Assembly (NCBI RefSeq): GCF_004324835.1
Contig: NW_021163183.1
Coordinates: 310,001-374,000 of the forward strand
DNA from: Dendronephthya gigantea
Lineage: Eukaryota > Cnidaria > Anthozoa > Malacalcyonacea > Nephtheidae
Direction of reading: 5' to 3'
Length of the DNA: 64,000 bases
Numbering within the stretch: position 1 is the first letter of the stretch; the number at the start of each line of letters is the position of its first letter. Of this stretch, positions 57,501-64,000 are shown piece by piece. The notes beneath the pieces are model-generated. The model did no database searches and had not been told where the DNA came from. It worked only from the letters and a program-made list of their open reading frames with translations. The translations under genes and the position numbers were made by a program.

Positions 57501-58449
57501 TAATCCTTCCTACTTACTCATTATCAGTAGCTAAAGTTATCGCCCTCGTGATTTTTAACTGAATGAGACAAGCCTAAAAACATCTGTGCCGTGCTTTTAC
57601 ACGACTTTATAAGCGGCTGTTTACGTCGTTTTTCATTTGTTTATCAATTAAAATCACCCGAAAACGTTAAGGCCAATATTAATACTTTCGGCATTCAATT
57701 CACCTTGCTATCATTGAGAATGATCTGTAGACTGTTCAATATTTCGTGTTATTTACAAGTGAAATCGGAATATTCAATCCCCATACTCCATAGTTTGCAT
57801 TTGCTGTAAGTAAATATATAAACGCTGGCTTTGGCGTGTGTTCAATCATGTGAACAAATGATTTAAAGAAACTGTTTGAAGAATTTCATCTTCTTTGCAA
57901 AGAACCAGTACGATATCAACATGGACTGACATGGGCAGAATTATCTGCTTAGGCAGTGTTCAAGGAAATAGAAAAAACTAGCGACGTTCATACGTGCAAA
58001 AATCGCGAAAGTCATGTCCTTCGACAGGAATCGTACCTATACCCTCTGGCTTTCACAATTCCGGGGCAGAACTCCAAGAGGATATCTATGGGAGGGGGCG
58101 AAAATTAAGATTTTTTTTAATATCACAAATGCCCTCCCGTAATGTCCGGCTTCGGGCGAGACAAGATCTTGGAGGATCACATGCGATCCTTCTGTACGTG
58201 CGCTGTAGCTATTAAGGGCGCGCGCATGCAGTTTTTTGTCTCCAAGATTACCATGCAGTTATTCATGTGCCCTAACTGCTCTCTTCACTGTTACCTCGAG
58301 GTTCATTGCATGATTCTAATTCACCTGAGATGCCTTGCATTAGGACAAAACGTGCGTTATCAGTGGAGATGACATTACACTTTCATATTTTCAGTCAGCA
58401 TACTAAGTATTAGATGTGGTAAAACAAAACTCCCTTCTATATATATTAA
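54598..58449. other. Gene-poor stretch, nothing supported
   Basis: AT-rich. No domain, RNA gene or paired transposon ends were recognised. An open frame ending at a good GTAAGT donor (57591-57805) is not backed by any partner exon. Confidence 0.4.
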
Positions 58450-59227
58450 CTATCTACCAAAATAGGCTGGCGTTATGGCTTTATTTGAGATCGCATATGG
58501 GATTACCTGCTGTATGATATGATTAAACTGAACAGCATGATACGAGCAAATAGACTGCAAGTCTGAGAAATCAAGCGATGATTCAGACATGTTAAACATT
58601 AGGCCAATGACTTCTGTCTGGATGTTATTACTAGCGATATTCAGACTAAGGAGCTTAACTGGAAACTTATAAACCCTTTCGTTGGATACCCACTGTCTGT
58701 ACCTTCTTATTAAACAACTTAATGTTATAATCGACATCTCGACGTTCAAAATAACATGTGGTTCACCAACTGCATACAATATAAACCAATTTAATCCGGA
58801 CAATTTCTCGACAAAAATGTCTGAAATCTTAGCATGACGATGGAACGGCTTTTTGGTAGGGACTTTGAGGCGTATTCGGTTATATTCAAAGCAAGTGCTG
58901 AGACCATTTGAGTGAAAAGTTTTTTGAAAGACCACCCTGATTATTTTGTTATTTTAATTTGACAATTTTTGACCAATTGAATACAAATCTTTCATTCCCA
59001 TGTTTTCCTATAAAGCTGTTTGAAGTTGACGATGCCCAGAACCTCGATATTACAAACAGACAAATTTTTGTTTGCATTTCTCCCAGGCTATTTGATCCTG
59101 AAAAAAAACGTGATAAAACATCTTCCTCCAGTGTTAATTTGCTTTTGAAATATGTTGCAACAATAACAATAATGTTCGTGTCAGAATTCATGAGGAATCT
59201 CCACCGTGTTCCTCTTAGATGCAACAA
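58450..59227 (-). other. Two adjacent unrecognised minus-strand open frames
   Basis: A 161-codon frame (58450-58935, starting MVFQKTFHSNGLSTC) follows closely on a 92-codon frame (58949-59227). For AT-rich DNA 161 codons is long, so this could be an exon or a decayed gene. I recognise no motif, membrane segment or splice partner. Confidence 0.22.
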
Positions 59228-62025
59228 TATTTCATCAATCTATTGGGCGTGTTTCAAAAGATAAGCGTGACCCGGAAGTGCGGGGTTAAATACTGCCCAA
59301 CTGACATGCGAATTGTATTATTTTGCTTCCTATAATTATGCATACACCTTGTCACAATATGGCGGTGGAATCACACCACCATTTACGTCATTCTTTGAGT
59401 TCTAGTTCCTTGAAAAAGAACGGATATTTTGCACGACAAGAGACGACGGAAATAGTGGTTTGAAATTTTTAATTTTCGTTTGTTTGCTAAGAGCAAGTTT
59501 CTTCACAGAGTTTTTGTACTCAGTAATTAGTTCAAGTAGTGCAAGTCTATATAACTAAGTCAACTTTTCTCAACATTTGAACATTTTAAAACTGGTTGTC
59601 CTCCGGTTTTTACACACTAATGTTTGAATAAACTACAAGGAAATAATAAAATACCTTTTTCAGCATCAGAGAAGTTTATATAAAGTTGCTACAGTGAGCG
59701 CACTCCGTCTTTTGAATTCAGTCGGTACAATGTTATGCCTCGTTATAGAAGCCGTCATTATATGATAGTGTACTCTGTTTCATAAAAATAGATATCAGTT
59801 ATTTTCAATCATTTAACTTCAAAATAACACCAGACTGTTTTAGAAATACGTCAAATTGTTTTACAAATATACTAAACTTGAGTTTGAAAGCTGATATCCT
59901 GCCTATAACCCTTGTAGACATTCATAAAAATTTAAATTATAAACGTTTTAACATGCAAACAACTAAAAACTCTATTTTAAAAAAATGTCGCCTTTAAATT
60001 TACACCCACAATTTGTCGATGATGGGAAACATTTTTTACTGCACCAAATGTCTTCTGGGGGTAATTTATCCATTTTAGTTCAAAGTATATATAAATACTG
60101 CCGATGTTTTGGTCAAGAAATTATCTATTTAGTCACATCTGTCATAGGGAAATAAAAAAGTTTAGGTATTTCGGTCGAGGTCTTATCTTGCGCGTGGACC
60201 TAGAAACCTGCAAAGCATGCTGAATGCATTTTTCAACACAGAGATTCTTGCAGATAATGTTACCCCATTCCAAGTTTAATTACTCGTATATGTTCTAGGA
60301 ACAATGTCTAGACTGACGCAAATTGCCTAACGTTAAACAGAAATATTTGGGTGCATTGATTTGTGCGTTGTTTGTACGGTTTGTGCGATTTGTACGGGTT
60401 TGTGCGTTGGATTTTAAACCTGCAGACGTATAATTGTAAATATATCGTTGTATATATAGTCTGTAAAGTGAAGTAAGTTAAAATGGGAGCTCGATTTTTC
60501 TTTTTCTCCACTTTATATAAACTATCATTTTGAATTTTTAAAGAAATCAAACCAACTTCAGTTCTAGTTGGATGAGAATAGCAACAAGCTAGAAATATTC
60601 GGGTCGCTTTGAAATACATCTTTGGGTTAGTCTTTGACCGCAAGATTAAAATCTATGGCTGAATATTGACCTACTACGATAAACAACACTTTAGATGCAG
60701 AATAAGAGTAATATTGCACATGGTAAATACCATTCAAGAGTGTGCATGATGCGCAGTAAGGCTGTCTTTAATTTCCGGAGCATATTATGCCTCTCAGTCA
60801 GTTTAATGATGTGGCGAAGTGTTGCATTACAGGAATAATGAACGAAGGTAATTTACCTAAATAAGGCAGTAAACATTTGATCACTTTAATATATAGATCG
60901 TCAACTTCATCAAAGCGAGTGTCCTTCAACTCATTATTGTGAGCCTCAGTGTTCTCCACTTTGAGCTCTGGTACACAGACACTAATCGTATATTCAACAG
61001 TCAGTGTGAATAGACATGCAATTCAAGCTTTCTCCCTATTCCTGATTTCGATAATCTCTGTCATTTATTACAAGCGATCCGAATTATTTGGACGATAATT
61101 GGTGATTACTTGTCTAATTAGGTCATTAGAGGTCGTTACCCAAATGAAGGAGCATGGTTCAGTGAATGTTATGATTTCACAGCGAGCAGGGGCATCTATA
61201 ATATATTGCGCAATTTCGCTGCATTAACATCAATTTAATGTTCGTTTATCCATGTGTCACGTTTGTGTGAGGATATATTTAGAAGTCACTTAATCGTTTA
61301 TAGTTTATTCTGAACAAACTTTGCTATCATCATTCATTTAAATTTGGTTTGGGAAAACAGAAATAGTCGAATATAGTTTCAAAGTTTCGCATGAAACTAA
61401 CAGCAAGTGCATCATATATTCCTATATTGCTTCTCTGGTAAAGTTTAGTGTTTTTGATGTCAGTCTAAGGAATGATTGACTACACGAAGTCTGTTTATTT
61501 ATCATCAATATTACCTGAATCAGTGAACCGTACAACGCATGCGCGGCAATCAAGTTCCCAAGGGCAAGGCCGTGTTTATAACCTTGAATTTGAAGTACCG
61601 TTGGAGCTCTTTTTTAAGCCCGTAAACAAGAAGTTTGGCGCAGAAACTTTCATGCGGTCAAATATCTGAAAATACTCTTGTTTATTGGATGTTAAACCAG
61701 CTTGAAGCTACTTCTGGCCGGAATACAAGCAAATAAAAGCTGTGAAAATTGTGTCGATTTTCCGGAGATTAAATGAGAAGTCTTTTTTTCCAATATGCAT
61801 TTGTCACCTCTTACAAACCATCCACCACATGTAAAAATGGTAAGAATTTAATCAAGAGCTGGTCACACTGGAGAAGGGCAGTTGTGGCAAAGTCAACATG
61901 TCATGATATTGAATCTCGCTTGTCAACTCTCGCACAACTCAGTCTTGTTCAGTCTTTCAACTCTTTCCATTATAATCTCTAGCTTGTCACTGAACTGTCA
62001 ATATTATGCTTAAATATTAAACTTA
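59228..62025. other. Gene-poor stretch, nothing supported
   Basis: No recognised coding, RNA or mobile features. A repetitive TTTGTGCG(T/A)T(T/G) motif occurs near 60360-60410. Confidence 0.4.
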
Positions 62026-62205
62026 TTCTCGTTTATCAAGCAATATAGGTTGATGAAACTCTCATGTAAGCTTTTGCTTGTCAACTCTCATGCAACTCTT
62101 GTTCTCGTTTGATCAAGCAATGATAGTTGATGCATGTTAGTTAACTCCGGCTTGTAAACTCTCATGCAACTCTTGTTCTCGCTTGATCAAACAATAAAGG
62201 TTTCT
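62026..62205. repeat. ~75-bp tandem repeat
   Basis: Starts at about 62027, 62102 and 62176, each with TTCTCG(T/C)TT(G)ATCAA(G/A)CAAT. The units share ACTCTCATG and CAACTCTTG boxes. Related, more diverged boxes (TGTCAACTCTCGCACAACTC) extend to about 61915 and 62360. Confidence 0.75.
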
Positions 62206-63248
62206 CTAGAAAAGGTTTCTCTTGTCATGATCGATAGCCAAAAGAGTTGGTGGAATTCGATTGTCGCCTTTGCCTAGAACTCTAGTCTCTTGCCAACGTT
62301 CAACTAATTCAAGGTAGTTGATAAATCTCTCATACAAACTCTCGCTTGCTGACTCTCATCAAATTCCGAGTCATTTACCTTCGGGTCTAAATCTTACCCG
62401 GCTCTTGAGGAGCCCAAAAGCACACATGCACCAAGTGAGGCTCATTCGCGCCGCGCTGGTAAATGGAATAACATCCGCAAAAGGATATGGAAACTGTCAT
62501 TATATGAAAGTGTATAAACTTTGCCGCAAGCAAATATGCATATCTTGTAAGATGTTATAATTCTCGACAGGGTATCTATACATTCAATACGTGTTCCGTT
62601 CCCAAGCGGCCAGCCTGCCACGACAAACAATATTATGGAAACATTGAAAATTCGCAGGGTATATGATTTGATATATAGGAACAATAACAGCCTATATAAA
62701 CATGTGAGGTATCCCATGGCTTGACAGAAACTGGGCTGTGAAGCTGTGAGGGGAAATGTTATTATGAACAGGATTTGATGCATTTCCTTCGCGATGCCTC
62801 TGCCAGAAGATATGACGCAGACGTGATTATAGCGTGGTTACCGCGATTTAGTCCAGCATATTCCAGGAAATTCCTTTTGTCGTAGAATGTACTTGTTTAA
62901 TATCTTTATCAAAACTCTGTTGTTTTGTGTTGTGTTGTGTTATGTAGCGAGATTAGTTTTCGTTTAATCCCGTTCGCCCAGGAACACAATCGCGGCTATT
63001 TGTCTTAAGAAAAGAAATCTTAGATTATGAAAAATCGTTTAGATGTTCATTGCGCGCTTATCAAAATGAGTATATTAATAGCAAGTTCAGTCAACAAACC
63101 ATTTTGTTCCAAAGCAAATATTCTATAGTCTTTTAAACGCCGACCAGTATACCACAAAAAACGTGGTTTGACTATTACGTACAAGTACATGAGCTTACTT
63201 CGTAATTTCAGTCTCCTAATTCCTAGTATTTATACTGATTGCAGGACA
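62206..63248. other. Spacer, nothing supported
   Basis: Contains diverged copies of the 75-bp repeat boxes to about 62360 and a short (GTGTT)n run near 62925. No gene seen. Confidence 0.4.
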
Positions 63249-63351
63249 ATGCTTAGCTCTAAAATGCATTGTGTCTTCTTTTTGTATAGTTTCGTCTTAA
63301 TCGCGCCATGCTATTCGTTTAAAACTTGCGTCGATTCACAAATCACCACAG
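63249..63351 (+). CDS. Possible signal-peptide first exon of a gene running off the window
   Basis: After an acceptor-like CTGATTGCAG at 63244, the ATG at 63249 opens MLSSKMHCVFFLYSF followed by VLIAPCYSFKTCVDSQ. It closes at ACAG|GTATGA in phase 1. The hydrophobic core and the following SFKTCVD look like a signal peptide and the start of a secreted protein. No later exon was identified before 64000. Confidence 0.35.
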
Positions 63352-64000
63352 GTATGAACTCCGTGCGCAATTCTCGTGACACTAGAGCAATTAAAGATAA
63401 CCCTGGCTGACATAATAGAGTTATCAGCTTTAAAAAAACTAAGATTTTTAGCACAAACAAGTGTACTGGCCGTTTGGCGTTGGAATTCGAGTAGATTTTC
63501 AATTACATTGCGAGGATTAATCCAGTCAGAGTCAGGGAGTGACATAAACCATATTGAATTCGAAACCGCTGTAACAGGAGAGATTATAGCTCTAACTGTA
63601 CGACATCGACAAAGGTGTTTGACACTACAGAACATAGTGGAACGCGCAAAGTTTAAACGGTTAAAATGGCTGACTTGAAATGTACATAGCGACAACAGCA
63701 AAGATTCCTATTAATTTCACGACACACACTAACATGACCAGTCAGAGAGCTGGTCGCGACCTAAATCCTAACCATGCAAAAGACAGTATATTTTCAGGTT
63801 GAGGTTTCCTACTGACTTGGGGAGTTAAAATTTCCCCCGGCTAACAACAACAATCTTAGCTAGCGAGAATTGACAATTTTTTGTTCTAGATTTTATGTGT
63901 TATCTGAAACTTATTTTGTGTTTTATGAAACTCTCTTCCCACTTAAGGTTACTCGACTGAATAAGAATGTTCGTAGGCTACACGTATGTCACATCACATC
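63352..64000. other. Window end, unresolved
   Basis: Overlapping 100-codon (plus) and 121-codon (minus) open frames lie in 63336-63701. Neither shows a recognised domain; one may be the shadow of the other or both chance. Confidence 0.3.

Noticed and set aside
1-64000. tRNA, rRNA or retroviral/LTR element
   Set aside because: I saw no tRNA-like cloverleaf boxes, rRNA segments, or LTR-flanked elements by eye; a tRNAscan or repeat-library search would be more reliable.

Overview
The window is AT-rich nuclear DNA of an animal, probably a cnidarian and perhaps an anthozoan. Its genes are split by GT-AG introns. It holds an FGF8-like growth factor, an astacin with a propeptide and a GAPR-1-like CAP gene, and its introns and spacers carry DNA transposons, MITEs and Penelope-like fragments. 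The organism call is inference; nothing in the window names the species. All gene models were joined by hand, and every exon join reported as a gene keeps the reading frame.

Layout. Bases 2486-9452 (minus) encode a two-domain CAP (GAPR-1/GLIPR2-like) protein, with a 10-bp minisatellite in one intron. Bases 12531-14465 (minus) encode a complete 328-aa astacin. Bases 16249-38012 (plus) hold ten head-to-tail paralogues (called G1 to G10 here) of a small Cys/His domain family that I cannot match to a named family. Bases 43507-53364 (plus) encode a complete 289-aa FGF8-like protein in six exons. A possible 52-aa two-exon gene lies at 38955-39630, and a possible signal-peptide first exon lies at 63249-63351. 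The stretch 53365-63248 is otherwise gene-poor.

The array is the most interesting part. Most members share one architecture: a tiny first coding exon of 5, 8 or 47 bases, a phase-2 intron, and one exon with the whole domain. The domain has WP-x2-C-x4-C-x8-H, then a (V/F)YI(V/I)PMC strand and C-x2-3-H, which looks like a treble-clef or HNH-like zinc site. Four members end in a CaaX prenylation box (CAIS, CVIM, CVII, CIIV), and a fifth has one just downstream in a possible alternative exon. Five members have a perfect kappa-B decamer (GGGRNNYYCC) about 85-145 bases upstream of the first coding exon or just upstream of the 5' UTR exon, and a sixth has a near match. Two recent duplicates carry a CRE instead. 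This suggests an inducible, rapidly duplicating and partly membrane-anchored family, plausibly innate immune. That function is inferred, not shown.

The introns of the array also record its history. Duplicated blocks share 3' ends and promoters, and one duplicate has a MITE and a Penelope-like fragment that its sister lacks.
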